From: Brachycybe producta
Taxonomy: Eukaryota > Arthropoda > Diplopoda > Playtdesmida > Andrognathidae
NCBI GenBank assembly: GCA_036925085.1
Contig: JAUPFP010000009.1
Coordinates: 1,656,001 to 1,720,000 of the forward strand
Length of the DNA stretch: 64,000 bases
Reading direction: 5' to 3'
Shown here: piece after piece, positions 42,583-52,579 of the stretch
Numbering within the stretch: position 1 is the first letter of the stretch
Layout: each line of letters begins with the position of its first letter
Notes under the pieces: model-generated
The model's database searches: none
Told to the model about the DNA's origin: nothing
The model's input: only the letters and a program-made list of their open reading frames with translations
Program-made: the position numbers and the translations under genes

Positions 42583-43179
42583 CTTTGAAGGAATCGGACA
42601 AGATCTGTGTTTTATCTTTTTAGTTGCAATTTCCCACCAAGGAATATGAGAATGTGGACGAAAATTTACACCTGGATATTTGGCAGGAAGAGGAGGAGGA
42701 GGAGGAAGATGGCCAACACTACTACAGTTCGAAGAAGAAGAACAGATCTTCGAAGACGTCGACAAAGAAAGAGACTGCGTTTGTGGCGATGACGACAATT
42801 TTGTAGGATGTGGAGGAGGTAAACAACAACACTGACCACTACTTCCATGTGGACACATGGACATTGGCTTTCGTAACCAACTACGAGGCAGTGTCAAGCC
42901 GCCGCCACCACCACCACCACCACCACCGCCGCCACACTTCAATTCGGAACCAGTCAAACTGGTCGAAACACTCAAATGAAAATGAGATTTGGCTCTTAGT
43001 AAGGGAGAATTGCACCGAACCACCCTCCGTTCGCACTGTTCCTTCGACATATGCCGAACATGATGATCACGATGCCGCATACGTCCGAGTGTGGTGGTTG
43101 TATGCCACGGAGGGTCAGCATCGGTACAACTCATAAGAGTCAAAGGTCTCAGTCCAACATTACTGGCCATCGTAAACAT
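42583..43179 (-). CDS. Possible alternative first coding exon of the NAV gene
   Basis: A 199-codon frame starting ATG at 43179 (a second Met at 43170 has a better context, ACGATGG). Upstream there is an in-frame TGA. It reads MASNVGLRPLTLMSCTDADP, a His-rich part, poly-Gly, then Ser-rich and PPPPPLP segments. The frame reaches AAG|GCAAGT at 42577-42582, a consensus GC-type donor in phase 0, which would join in frame to the NAV exon at 24701. CAG|GTGTAA at 42671 is another donor, but in phase 1. I do not recognise homology. The base composition is distinctly more GC-rich than its surroundings. Confidence 0.42.
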
Positions 43180-44019
43180 AACTTCTTGTCACCTCATTTT
43201 TCTCTATAAAAATATATTAATTCCAAAAAGCAATCCATCAATCACATGGCCCAAAAAGTGGCCACACACACAGACACACAAAAAATCATAAAACACTTTT
43301 AAATCACTAATTATGCAAATCCGGCTAAAAAAAATACGCAAAAATAGACCAGTGGTCAATTTGCAATGATAAAAACATGAGAAATCACATGATGACTTTT
43401 TTTTTTCCTTCTCTCTTTCTTTCTCTGCTTCAAAACCTCAAAGTTCAACTTTCTTTTTTTTAGTTATAATTAATTAATTAATGGGTCAATAATCTTGTTC
43501 CTATTGACTGATACAAATTTTCTCTCATCTCATAACAAAGTGAACTTTGTGGTCAATCTGAATGATTCTTCTTCCGTGTGAAGAGAGTGAAAAACACTGT
43601 GAAACTGTTTTTTTTTTGTTTTCAAAACTTGCAGCTGAGACAAGATCTTCTCTCACTCACTCTCAGCCTCTGGGGCTACTTTTTCTTTTTAGAAAAAAAG
43701 TTTACAAGAAAACTTTTCTTAATTCTTTATGCTGAGGCGCTGCTGCTGGCTGTCTACATCCTTACAATACAAACGCTGATTACTGTATATTGAACTCAAA
43801 AACCTGCTTCCCCCTTTTTCTTATGTCTTCAGTTAGCTTTTTTTTTTAAAGAAGAAAAAAAAAAACTTTCCTTTAAAAAAACACAGCTAGCCAATGAAGA
43901 AACAAGGACAAAATGACGTCAACGCCATAGAAACAAAATATAGGTTGCTAATCAAACAATACAAAATGTTTATACCCGAATCAGCCTGATCCACATCAAG
44001 CTGACAGCCTGACAAAAGA
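43180..44019. other. AT-rich noncoding sequence upstream of the candidate exon
   Basis: If 42583-43179 is a first exon, this holds its 5' UTR and promoter. I see no clear TATA or initiator. A frame at 43578-43793 is hydrophobic but unsupported. Confidence 0.35.
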
Positions 44020-44222
44020 CAGGCAATTAGAAATCGGGACAAACAGAAGTTGGCTCCGCCCTTTTCATGACGAACGCAACTTCTAATTGGTTGGTTATGT
44101 GGTCTGACGTCACATGCTCCGTCCTTTTCAACGTCGAACCACACAACAAACCAATTAGAAGTTGCCGGTCGTCATAAAAAGGGCGGAGCCAACTTGTGTT
44201 CGTCCCGATTTCTAAATGCCTG
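44020..44222. mobile_element. Palindromic family F2 copy (complete)
   Basis: CAGGCAATTAGAAATCGGG to CGATTTCTAAATGCCTG. GGGCGG/CCGCCC, TGACGTCA and CCAATTAG are present. CTGACAA occurs on both sides within a few bases, a possible target duplication. Confidence 0.85.
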
Positions 44223-44479
44223 TCTGACAACAAATTGACATGACAGTCTTCTTAGGGGTGGGGCACGTTGCACCACGTGCCGCCGGGTGAGACCCGGTTG
44301 GTTTTGCCAAAACGCATCCTGAGGCAATGGCTTAGTGAAGGAATATGGTAGTAATAGTAGGCAAAAGGCCTTATACCTTTCGGTGGGAGGTCCTATTAGG
44401 GCTTGCCACCCGTCCTCCACAAAGGAGGACGGGTGTCAAGCCTAGGTCCTATCCATATCCATGGTATGACGCATGCGTT
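44223..44479. other. GC-rich unique-looking segment
   Basis: GC-richer than its surroundings. It contains an inverted pair GCCACCCGTCCTCC ... GGAGGACGGGTG (44405-44434). The minus frame (44172-44420) has no family that I recognise. It may be part of an element with only one copy here. Confidence 0.35.
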
Positions 44480-44935
44480 TGACGATTACTGCAATTTCGG
44501 TGGTACCCGGATCACGAATATCACCTTGTGGCGATATTTAATATTATTTCATTTACATTTGTATCTTCTTAATGGGACATGACTGAACTGAAGACCAAGA
44601 AGCAAAAAGAATCCATCACGAAAGCGCTTGAATTTACTGCAACGTAACCACCACAAACGAGTGAGTCTATTGAAGAACCGGAGGTGCGCGACAGCAGGCC
44701 GCACATCTAGGTCCATGAGCAGAACTGTATCACCCGGCCGAGCACGAAATTCTGTCGACAAAAGTGAGGAGCGACGCACGACCTCAACAGAACAGGCTAG
44801 TAGAAGAACAGTCATGTCACATTAATGAATAATTTAGGATTCGTACATGATTCGAGATTCTGGAGATTCGAGAACCTATTAGGATTCCGGATTCGAGAAA
44901 ATTTAGGATTCGGTTTCGTCCCACCTCTAGTTCTT
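44480..44935 (+). mobile_element. hAT-like GAATCC-family element, copy 4, with an insertion
   Basis: The family core (GCAATTTCGGTGGTACCCGGATC, ATCACCTTGTGGCG) is followed by TATCTTCTTAATG, then a 247-bp foreign segment, then ATTAATGAATAATTTAGG and the family right end GGATTCGGTTTCGTCCCACCTCTA. Confidence 0.65.
44575..44821. mobile_element. 247-bp insertion with short inverted ends
   Basis: Ends GGACATGACTGAACTG and CAGTCATGTCACA, flanked by TTAATG on both sides (44569-44574 and 44822-44827). Its composition is GC-richer than the host element. The minus-strand reading (TEFRARPGDTVLLMDLDV) is open but unrecognised. It could be a small DNA element or an LTR-like remnant. Confidence 0.65.
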
Positions 44936-45434
44936 ACAATACACCCATAGCTTTTTTTTTTTCTTCTTCAATAAATTAAATCAGAAACATTCAATTTTCT
45001 TTAAGTCACTTTCAATGTTTAACAGTGGGGAAGAATTAAATTAAAAAGATCAAGCAAAATGGCATTAATTTCATTTGTCAAGTGGCCTTCTAAGTGTTTA
45101 TTTTAACAAAACAAAACAAAAATATATGGGTCACGATTTAAATATGCCACAAATTCCCTTTTGTCTTAACCCACACAGAAAATAGAAAACAAATCCTCAA
45201 TTGGAGGCGTTTAGCGAAGGTCAAACCACGTTTTTGAGCAGAAAATGTACATTCTAGAACCCACAAATATGAAATTATGGAAATGATTAATCTTACCAAA
45301 TGACAACTGAATGTAATGCGACCGGACAAACACAACAAGGCGCATTACAAAGAGTGACTTTTCTCCGAAAATAGTTATAGGCATAAATATTAAGGATGCG
45401 CCTTTCTGAGAAACCAACTATTCTAGTTTCTAAA
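44936..45434. other. AT-rich intron sequence
   Basis: Nothing recognisable. Confidence 0.35.
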
Positions 45435-45854
45435 CAGGCATCTGTAGACAGCTTCAGAACTTTTTTGGCTCCGCCCTTTTATGAGCGTTTGATCAAATAT
45501 CAACCAATTAGAAATAATAAAGGGCGGGGCATATGACATCAAACCCAGTAAAAACCAATTAGAAATTGAAGAGACAGAAAAGACACGCTCATAAAAGGTT
45601 TGAGCCAAACAAATTCTGAAGCTGTCTAACAGAACACGCAATTAGAAATCGGGACAAACAAAAGTTGGCTCCGCCCTTTTTATGACGACCGGCAACTTCC
45701 AATTGGTTTGTTGTGTGGTTCGACGTTGAAAAGGGCGGAGCATGTGACGTCAGACTACATAACCAACCAATTAGAAGTTGCCATTCGTCATAAAAAGGGC
45801 GGAGCCAACTTCTGTTTGTCCCGATTTCTAATTGCCTGTGTCTACAGATGCCTG
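45435..45854. mobile_element. F2-related element with a nested F2 copy
   Basis: The outer element runs from CAGGCATCTGTAGACAGCTT to CTACAGATGCCTG, with TTCAGAA...TTCTGAA arms and GGCTCCGCCC inside. It is split near GCTGTCTA by a complete F2 copy (about 45635-45838). The outer element shares the CAGGCA ends and GC-box arms but differs in its first 30 bp. Confidence 0.7.
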
Positions 45855-45931
45855 TGTTTCTAAAACACTTCCTGAAAAACGCTCGCTAGAAAAATATAAT
45901 TTTTTTTTTCAAAACCGCGGGTGGAGGAAGA

Positions 45932-46134
45932 CAGGCAGTTAGAAATAGGTTAAAACTTCAGTTGGCTCCGCCCATGTTATGACAACTGGCAACTTCTAAT
46001 TGGCTGGTTATGTAGTCTGACGTAAAAAGGGCGGGGCATGTGACGTCAGACTTCATAACCAGCCAATTAGAAGTTGCCGATCGTCATAACAAGGGCGGAG
46101 CCAACTGAAGTTTTGATCTATTTCTAACTGCTTG
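45932..46134. mobile_element. Diverged palindromic F2-type element
   Basis: CAGGCAGTTAGAAATAGG to TATTTCTAACTGCTTG. Arms contain CAGTTGGCTCCGCCC, CAACTTCTAATTGGCTGG and TGACGTCAGACTTC. The inner loop is shorter than in other copies. Confidence 0.75.
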
Positions 46135-46234
46135 TAGAGGAAGAGACCCTCCCCTCCTATAAAACAAAATAGCCACTGCAGTGACGCCATGCGGGAGGAC
46201 AAAAACAAAATAAATATCTATTCAGACACCTTAA

Positions 46235-47013
46235 GAGAGCCTACATTACAAAATTATTTCGAAAAATCTCCGCAAAGAGCGCTAGCGTCGTTTTACTATT
46301 GAGCCCATAGACCCAATGCTAAAGAAAAAATGTTAATTTTTAAAATACACACAGTCTCGGCATTATATGTTTATTTTTCGTATTTAAAGGTGTCCAATAT
46401 TAAGTTTTCAAAGTGCAATGTGCACCTTGAATATATGCTGATCGAGTGATAGAATGACAAATAATTGGTAAGTACGGTTCTATTTTTAAAACTAGTTCAA
46501 AATCGCGAATTTCTAACTTATGTTAAACTCCATAGAGTACGCCCAAACAAGAAAAAAATGCATTAAAATGCTCGTAAAAATACGTTAAAATATTTTTTTA
46601 AAAAAATCAGAAAAAATTAAGTACGTGCGCCAATGTGTTGGCTTCACTGCGGTTTAATTGTGGTTTATTTTAATTATTTTTAAGTATTTTTACGAGCATT
46701 TTAATGGATGTTTTTTTCTTATTTCAATAGAGTTTAACATAAGAGTTAGAAATTCGCGATTTTGAAATAGTTTTTAAAAATAAAACCGCACTTACCAATT
46801 TTTCGTCAAGTAAAATGGGTAAAAAGGTCCACATTGCACTTTGAAAACTTAATAGTGGACAACTTTAAATATAAAAATAAACATATTTCCGCGACGGTGT
46901 GTATTTTAAAAATTAACGTTTTTTTCTTTAACATTGGGTCTATGGGCTCAATAGAAAAACGATGCTAGCGCTCTTTGCAGAAATTTTCCGAAGTAATTTT
47001 GTGATGTAGCCTC
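46235..47013. mobile_element. Foldback family F1, copy 5 (complete)
   Basis: TTAA at 46231-46234 and 47014-47017. Ends GAGAGCCTACATTAC and GATGTAGCCTC. Arms with AAAGAGCGCTAGCGTCG and its complement. Confidence 0.88.
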
Positions 47014-47144
47014 TTAACATAAAAATTACTTTAGTACATTTTCTAGTATTCTAGTCTCTAAACAAACTTCCAATTTATTCTAGTACTTGTTCTCAAAAGG
47101 CAGAATAACAAAAGTTTTTATTTTCCTTAGCGATTTCTGACAAG

Positions 47145-47275
47145 CAGGGCCGGCGTTGGCGCAAGGCCAGCAGGGCAACCGCCTTGAGCCCCGCGCTACT
47201 AACTAAACATTTATTTCCCTGGTCCGGCTCATCAATTGCTGCCTCAGGCCTCGTATAACTCTAGGGCCAGCCATG
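47145..47275. mobile_element. 131-bp hAT-like miniature element
   Basis: Starts CAGGGCCGGCGTTGG and ends CTAGGGCCAGCCATG. The flanking 8-mers CTGACAAG (47137-47144) and CTCACAAG (47276-47283) differ by one base. An 8-bp duplication and CAGGGCCGGC ends fit hAT. Confidence 0.65.
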
Positions 47276-47283
47276 CTCACAAG

Positions 47284-47793
47284 CAGAAATTAACGTGATT
47301 GGACAGTTGAAACCTATCTTCAGATGTTTTATAACTTAATTCTTTTAGCCCTGGGTTCCAGAGCCAACAAAGATTTAAGTTCAACTTTTAAAGAAATCAC
47401 ACACAGCCACACTTTTATGCAATTTTAGCCAAATGAAATAAATCACTGGACATACTGTAACTGACAGTGGTGTCTAATGTATTGTTCTTTCCCAGTCAGA
47501 TAAATAGGGATTGAAAAAAAACCTTCTGAGGAGAGAATCAAGTCTCCATAGTAACCCATCCCTACCCTCAAATGTGGGCAGTGTGGACACTATATACCAC
47601 CAACATCTGGATTAACAATTGCAAAAAAATGAGGTGTGAGGTTATTTTGAAAAAGAGGGCGCAATAAACAACAGAAGAGGAGGGGGGAATCACACAATTC
47701 ATTCTTCAATTGATCCCTCAACATGCAGCTGCAAAGGATCAAGAAAATTTTAAATAGATCCTAAAAACACCTTTTCCACATTATTGTCAGTTT
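47284..47793. other. Noncoding intron sequence
   Basis: Nothing recognisable. Confidence 0.35.
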
Positions 47794-47992
47794 GGCTACA
47801 CATCACAAAATTACTTCAAAAAATCTCCGCAAAGAGCGCTAGCATCGTTTTTCTATTGAGCCCATAAACCCAATGCTAAAGAAAAACCGTTAATTTTTAA
47901 AATACACAGTCGCAGCGGCAATATGTTTATTTTTCATATTTAAAGTTGTCCAATTTTGATGGTTCGAAGTGCAATGTGCACCTTAAATATTC
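47794..47992. mobile_element. Foldback family F1, copy 6 (left arm only)
   Basis: GGCTACACATCACAAAATTA through GTGCACCTTAAATATTC. The element breaks off there. Only one arm remains. Confidence 0.75.
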
Positions 47993-48487
47993 ATTAGAGC
48001 AGCTTGAAAAGTATTTTAGAAAGTAGAAGGGTAGCTAGCGCAAGTCAATCATTCACAACTCAATCACTTAATGGTATTTTCATGTCGATATCTTTCAAAA
48101 TAAGCTGTTTATGTCAATTTGAAAATTACAAAAACAATTTTGTTTTAAATTTTTGTCTACAAAAATGAAAATCAATATGAAAATAGTTTCTTAAAAAAAA
48201 TTTCAATTTCTTGAAGCTCAGAATAATCAAGAGTTCGAAAATCAGCTGTGCATGAAACATCTCTATTAATTTTTTTTTAGAAACAAATTAAAACATTTGA
48301 CATTTATTTTGGAGGTGTTTTAAAGGATGGGTGCCACTACAGCTACCAAGGCTCACAAGAGGAGCTACTAAGACGAGAACAGCTACTTGGGTCACTACAG
48401 CTACCAAAAAATATAAGGACAAAATATAGACCTTTATTTCCTAACTTTCTCGTCACTACAGCTACCAAAAAAATATAACCGTTTCTC

Positions 48488-48625
48488 CCTAACCTAATCG
48501 AACCTAATGAAACCTAACTAAACAATACCTAATGAAACCAAACCTAACCAAACCGAACCTTACCAAACCTAACCTAACCTAAACTAATGAAACCTAACCG
48601 AACCGTATCTAACCTAAACTAAATG
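48488..48625 (+). repeat. CCTAA-derived array, left block
   Basis: Tandem degenerate pentamers AACCT/AACCG/AACTA/AATGA, with CCTAA the commonest. It matches the C-strand of the arthropod telomere repeat (TTAGG) in register, but with many substitutions. Confidence 0.7.
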
Positions 48626-48635
48626 TATTGATAAC

Positions 48636-49386
48636 AAGGGATTCAAGGAACCCAATAGACCCCTATTGCTTTAATATATGCTTTCAGATATCAAATAACC
48701 AACTTTTTTCATTGTTGCAGGTGTGCGCATGTGTACGCACATGTACACGTGCACGTGTGCACACGCGTACGCACTTCTGTGCACGCGTATGCACTTGTGC
48801 GCATGCGTGCACACGTGTATGCACTTGTGCGCATGCGTACGCACGTGTATGCACTTGTGCGCATGCGTACGCACGTGTATGCACTTGTGCGCATGCATAC
48901 GCACGTGTATGCACTTATGCGCATGCGTATGCACTTGTGCGCATGTGTACGCACTTGTGCGCATGTGTACGCACGTGTATGCACTTGTGCGCATTTTTAA
49001 AAATTACGTTTTTAAAAAATCGAAATTTCACATATCAAATTGCTCTAAAATTTCAGTTTTCTAAATTTCCAGTTTGATCGTCAGAATGTGTACATCATTT
49101 TAGGTCTGATGACATTTTGTTGTGTTTTATTTCGAGTTGTTCAACCCACAAAAAATTATGACCAAAAACTCAAAATTTGTTTCTAAAAAATTTATAAAAA
49201 AATAACCCCAGGGTAAAAGTTTTTGATTGTTTGTCAGGAGCGTCATATTGAACCACTGAATCAAATAAAAAATACTGCATGTCTTTATCTCATTCCGTTC
49301 TTGAGTTGTTCGACCCACAAAATCGGGGTTCCGAACACAGACACACATACATACATCCTTTTTTGCCCCTTTTCTTGCAAAAAAAG
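48636..49386 (-). mobile_element. Repeat family D, copy 2
   Basis: The reverse complement of the 27770-28497 element: AACAAGGGATTCAAGGAACC at the left, the ACGT-rich minisatellite inside, then AAATCGGGGTTCCG...CTTTTCTTGCA at the right. No known protein domain. Confidence 0.6.
48721..48995 (+). repeat. 30-bp alternating purine-pyrimidine minisatellite
   Basis: The unit is close to GTGCGCATGCGTACGCACGT followed by GTATGCACTT, repeated about nine times. Nearly all steps alternate purine and pyrimidine. The many Cys/His/Ala/Val-rich frames across it on both strands are by-products of the repeat. Confidence 0.9.
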
Positions 49387-49487
49387 ATTATTTGTTGGTA
49401 GCTGTAATGACCATGGTAGCTGTAGTGACGGGACTGGCTCACTACAGCTACCAGGGTCATTATAGCTACCAAACAAAATATAACCCT

Positions 49488-49737
49488 TTCTCCCTAACCT
49501 AACCGAACCTTACCTAATGAAAACGAACAGAACCTAACCTTACCTAACCTAACCGAACCTTACCTAACCTAACCTAAACGAACCATACCTAACCTAAACG
49601 AACCTTACCTAACCTAAACGAACCTTACCTAACCTAAACGAACTTTACCTAACCTAAACGAACCTTACCTAACCTAACCGAACCTTAGCTAAACTAAACG
49701 AACCTTACCGAATCGAACCGAATCTAACCTAAACTAA
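49488..49737 (+). repeat. CCTAA-derived array with 20-bp higher-order unit
   Basis: At 49560-49690 the unit CCTAACCTAAACGAACCTTA repeats about six times. It is four pentamers: CCTAA CCTAA ACGAA CCTTA. The flanks are less regular. Confidence 0.8.
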
Positions 49738-49795
49738 ACTTAATGACCCTTGGTAGCTGTAGTGACCCAGGTAGCTGTAAGGAGCCAGTCCCGTT

Positions 49796-50178
49796 TTAAA
49801 CCCAGATTCATTTATTTCCTGGTTTCAGTAAAAGGCTGATACTTCCTCTTAAGTGACACTGAATTATCGTCATATGAAACTTGTTACAACTGTTTTGCGC
49901 TCTTTTGTGAAGCTAATTTCCAAGTGATCACAAATGCTGTCGTCAACTGATATTGTGCAAACTCTAACATGATGACGACGAATGAACCACATTTGTGTAG
50001 GTGAAACATGTGGTCCGTTCGTATACAGTGTTAAAAGCGCACAATAGAGTAACCACCTACGTATAGGTTTCAGAACGAGAACGAGACTTTTCTGTCTTTT
50101 TTTTGTAATTTATAAGAAACAATGCAAAATTTTCATTTCGCTTTTTATTCTCAATTTGCACTTTCTCCCTAATGGCGG
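49796..50178. other. Noncoding intron sequence
   Basis: Nothing recognisable. Confidence 0.35.
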
Positions 50179-50383
50179 CAGGCAATTCGAAATCGCGCCA
50201 AACAGAAGTTGGCTCCGCCCTTTTTATGACGACCGGCAACTTCTAATTAGTTGGTTATGTAGTCTGACGTCCCATGCTCCGCCCTTTTCAACGTCGAACC
50301 ACCACAACAAACCAATTAGAAGTTGCCGGTCGTCATGAAAAGGGCGGAGCCAACTTCTGTTTGTCCCGATTTCTAATTGCCTG
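50179..50383. mobile_element. Palindromic family F2 copy (complete)
   Basis: CAGGCAATTCGAAATCGCG to CGATTTCTAATTGCCTG. Both GGCTCCGCCC arms and CCAATTAG are present; the CRE-like site is changed to TGACGTCC. Confidence 0.85.
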
Positions 50384-51835
50384 TTGTTGAAGGGGGTCTG
50401 AGGGTCTCCCAGTCTCCAGTAAAAAAAAATCACTTGATTTAATTAAAATTCATTTAGGTTAGGCTGGATGCACGTATGGCCATCATAGGCCAAACACGCC
50501 TTTGTTATGTCAACCGAAGAGAACTGTGTATGTTCAAACTCAGCTCGACAAAACCTTCCAAGAGAGATATATATAGTTTATAGCAATAAAATCCTTTAAA
50601 CTCCATTGTCTTGATTCTTCTAGTGTATAAGCAATTACTACCGTAAATTAAATATCTCTTCTAAAAATTGATTGATCCAAAAGAGAAATCGCTTATCTGT
50701 CATAGAAATGTGTACTACGTAACAAACTTATTGTATAACGGTAACCTAGCTAGGCAGAGAAGTGTTGGTCACATGGTCTTGTGACACAGCAAAAAAAGTG
50801 ACGTTTACAGCACACAGCGAATGGCAGAAACAACGCAGTGTGCACGAAAACCCACCTTAAAGCCACATTTACACGAGGCCAGTTGATAGGCCGGTTCGAC
50901 TGGAATAAGTTGACTGACGTCTGTAACTGGCTACTACATGTATACAGGGGATACAGACATTTGCCCTAAAGACACTTGCCCTAACGGAACATTTGTCCTA
51001 AAACCATTTGCCCTAACGGAACATTTGTCCTAAAACCATTTGCCCTAAAAGGACGTTTGCCCTAAAACCACTTTTTTGTTCTTTCTTTTCATATGGTTTA
51101 GTGTCTCTTTCAGTGCAGTATGTTAAATAGGTTCTGCGTGGGTCTTTAGGACAAATGTCCCACACCCTACATAGGGCATGCACCTCTCGGGTACCGTCAG
51201 TGCCCTATTAACCCATGGCAGGGCCCCTAGGTTTCAAGCTTCTTTGGGCCCCTCGACATTCTCCCCCCTACTGGCACGAATTTCACGCAACCCCCATTTT
51301 GGAGGCTATAATAAAAGGTCCGTTAGAACCACTCGTGCACAACACGCATTCGCCACCGCCACTCTGTCTCAACCCATGTCTCCTGTTTAGGGCATAGCGA
51401 CGAGTCCATTTTTTTCCATGCTCTAGCCTCTAAAGAACACTCTTCCTGTAAAAAATTTCATAATGGGCCCCTGCTTTTGGTGGGCCTCTAGGCTTCATTC
51501 AGCCTAGTCAGCCTTAAGGATAATACGAACCCTAGGCACCGTTTATTTTGAGATAATTGATTTCGTACAGCAAGCTACTGTAAAAATAGAATGCATGAGG
51601 ACAATTACACACATGTTACTAGTATTGTACAAAGCCTAACATAAAAATGATAAAAAAAGCAGATTATCTTGTAAGTAAAACGAAATAACTGATTTGCAGA
51701 AAATTTTACAGTTGGTCTAAAACGTCTAAAAAAGGTTGAAAGCACAAAAAACTTACTCCACTGTGTGGAGTTAAACCCTATTTTTTTTCCGTTTTTTTTT
51801 TTTTTTTTTTGGAAACGAACTCAATGCTTTTTTTT
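50384..51835. other. Noncoding sequence upstream of the lipid-binding gene
   Basis: 50861 onward starts like a TTAA-type element (TTAA then AGCCACATTTACACGAGGCC) but I cannot find its right end. 50955-51075 carries tandem repeats of CATTTG(C/T)CCTAA(A/C) with GGAACATTTGTCCTAAAACC. The promoter of the gene at 51836 should lie here; no TATA box stands out. Confidence 0.4.
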
Positions 51836-52579
51836 ATGTTTCATTTACTTGTTTTGCTGCTCATGATGGTAAAACCTTTTCTTGGGAGTAAGTAATTTTA
51901 TCACGAGCTATTTCTGCACTGATTCATGTAAAGTTATAATTAATATATATGTATTCATTTTTATTTTTTGAAAAAAAAAACCTAATACACATTAGTGGGC
52001 ACTACATCTGAACTTATATTCAATAAATTGACTTCACTAAAAGATTACATCGGAGCATCAGTAGGACACGATCACGACAAAATTGTTTCGAGCATCGAAG
52101 TCGATGGGAAGTCTCGAAAGGTTCAATTTTCTGAAATCTACTTGGAAGATTTGTACACTTATGAAATCCAAGAGCCTAACGATTACAGCGAGACGGGAAA
52201 AGTTGACCTGTATTTCAATACATTAAGTGTCCATAGCTCATTCAAAATATCTAAACCATATTTACCAATAATAAATCGATACGGAGACATCACTGCTCTT
52301 TTAAATTACGTTCACATACGTTGTCACGTAACTATAGACACCCAAGGAGAAGCTGCTGATACATTTCTATTTAGTAATCTAGCGATTATGGAGGGTGTAT
52401 CCTCTACATTCGACTTAAAGTGGAAAGACACAAGCAAAATGAAGAAGTTTTTTTCGTCTAAATTTGGAAAAAAGTTACTGGCACACAACGACTTGGGAAA
52501 AAAATTATTCCATGCTATGAAAGAAGGATTGGCAGACGCTCTTATCAAAGAATTCAATGCTAATATACAGAAAGTATAA
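51836..52579 (+). CDS. Secreted JHBP/takeout or group-7-allergen-like lipid-binding protein
   Basis: Two exons. Exon 1 (51836-51887) gives ATG and a signal peptide MFHLLVLLLMMVKPFLG. The intron is 51888-51995 (GTAAGT...ATTAG, 108 bp). Exon 2 (51996-52579) continues in frame to TAA. The product is about 211 residues. The mature part has amphipathic beta-type repeats (SVHSSFKISKPYLPI, LNYVHIRCHVTID) and a C-terminal helix (LGKKLFHAMKEGLADALIKE). This is the pattern of the arthropod JHBP/takeout superfamily and of mite group-7 proteins, which hold hydrophobic ligands in an elongated fold. Family assignment is from pattern, not search. There is only one Cys in the mature part, so the JHBP disulphide is absent. 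The gene lies inside a NAV intron on the opposite strand. Confidence 0.72.

Larger units (their letters stand above)
48310..49795. mobile_element. Composite element with GGTAGCTGTAGTGACC ends and CCTAA arrays
   Basis: Multiple CACTACAGCTACC and complement GGTAGCTGTAGTGACC motifs occur at 48330-48470, 49395-49470 and 49750-49785. They surround two CCTAA-rich arrays (48488-48625 and 49488-49737). Family D copy 2 (48636-49386) is inserted between them. The true ends and the superfamily are not clear. Confidence 0.5.

Noticed and set aside
42607..43136. Plus-strand ORFs rich in Arg, Glu or His
   Set aside because: They are shadows of the better-supported minus frame, and their composition comes from GGA and CCA triplet runs.
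48628..49077. Cys/His/Ala-rich ORFs on both strands
   Set aside because: They are translations of the 30-bp alternating purine-pyrimidine minisatellite. Frames on both strands are equally open.
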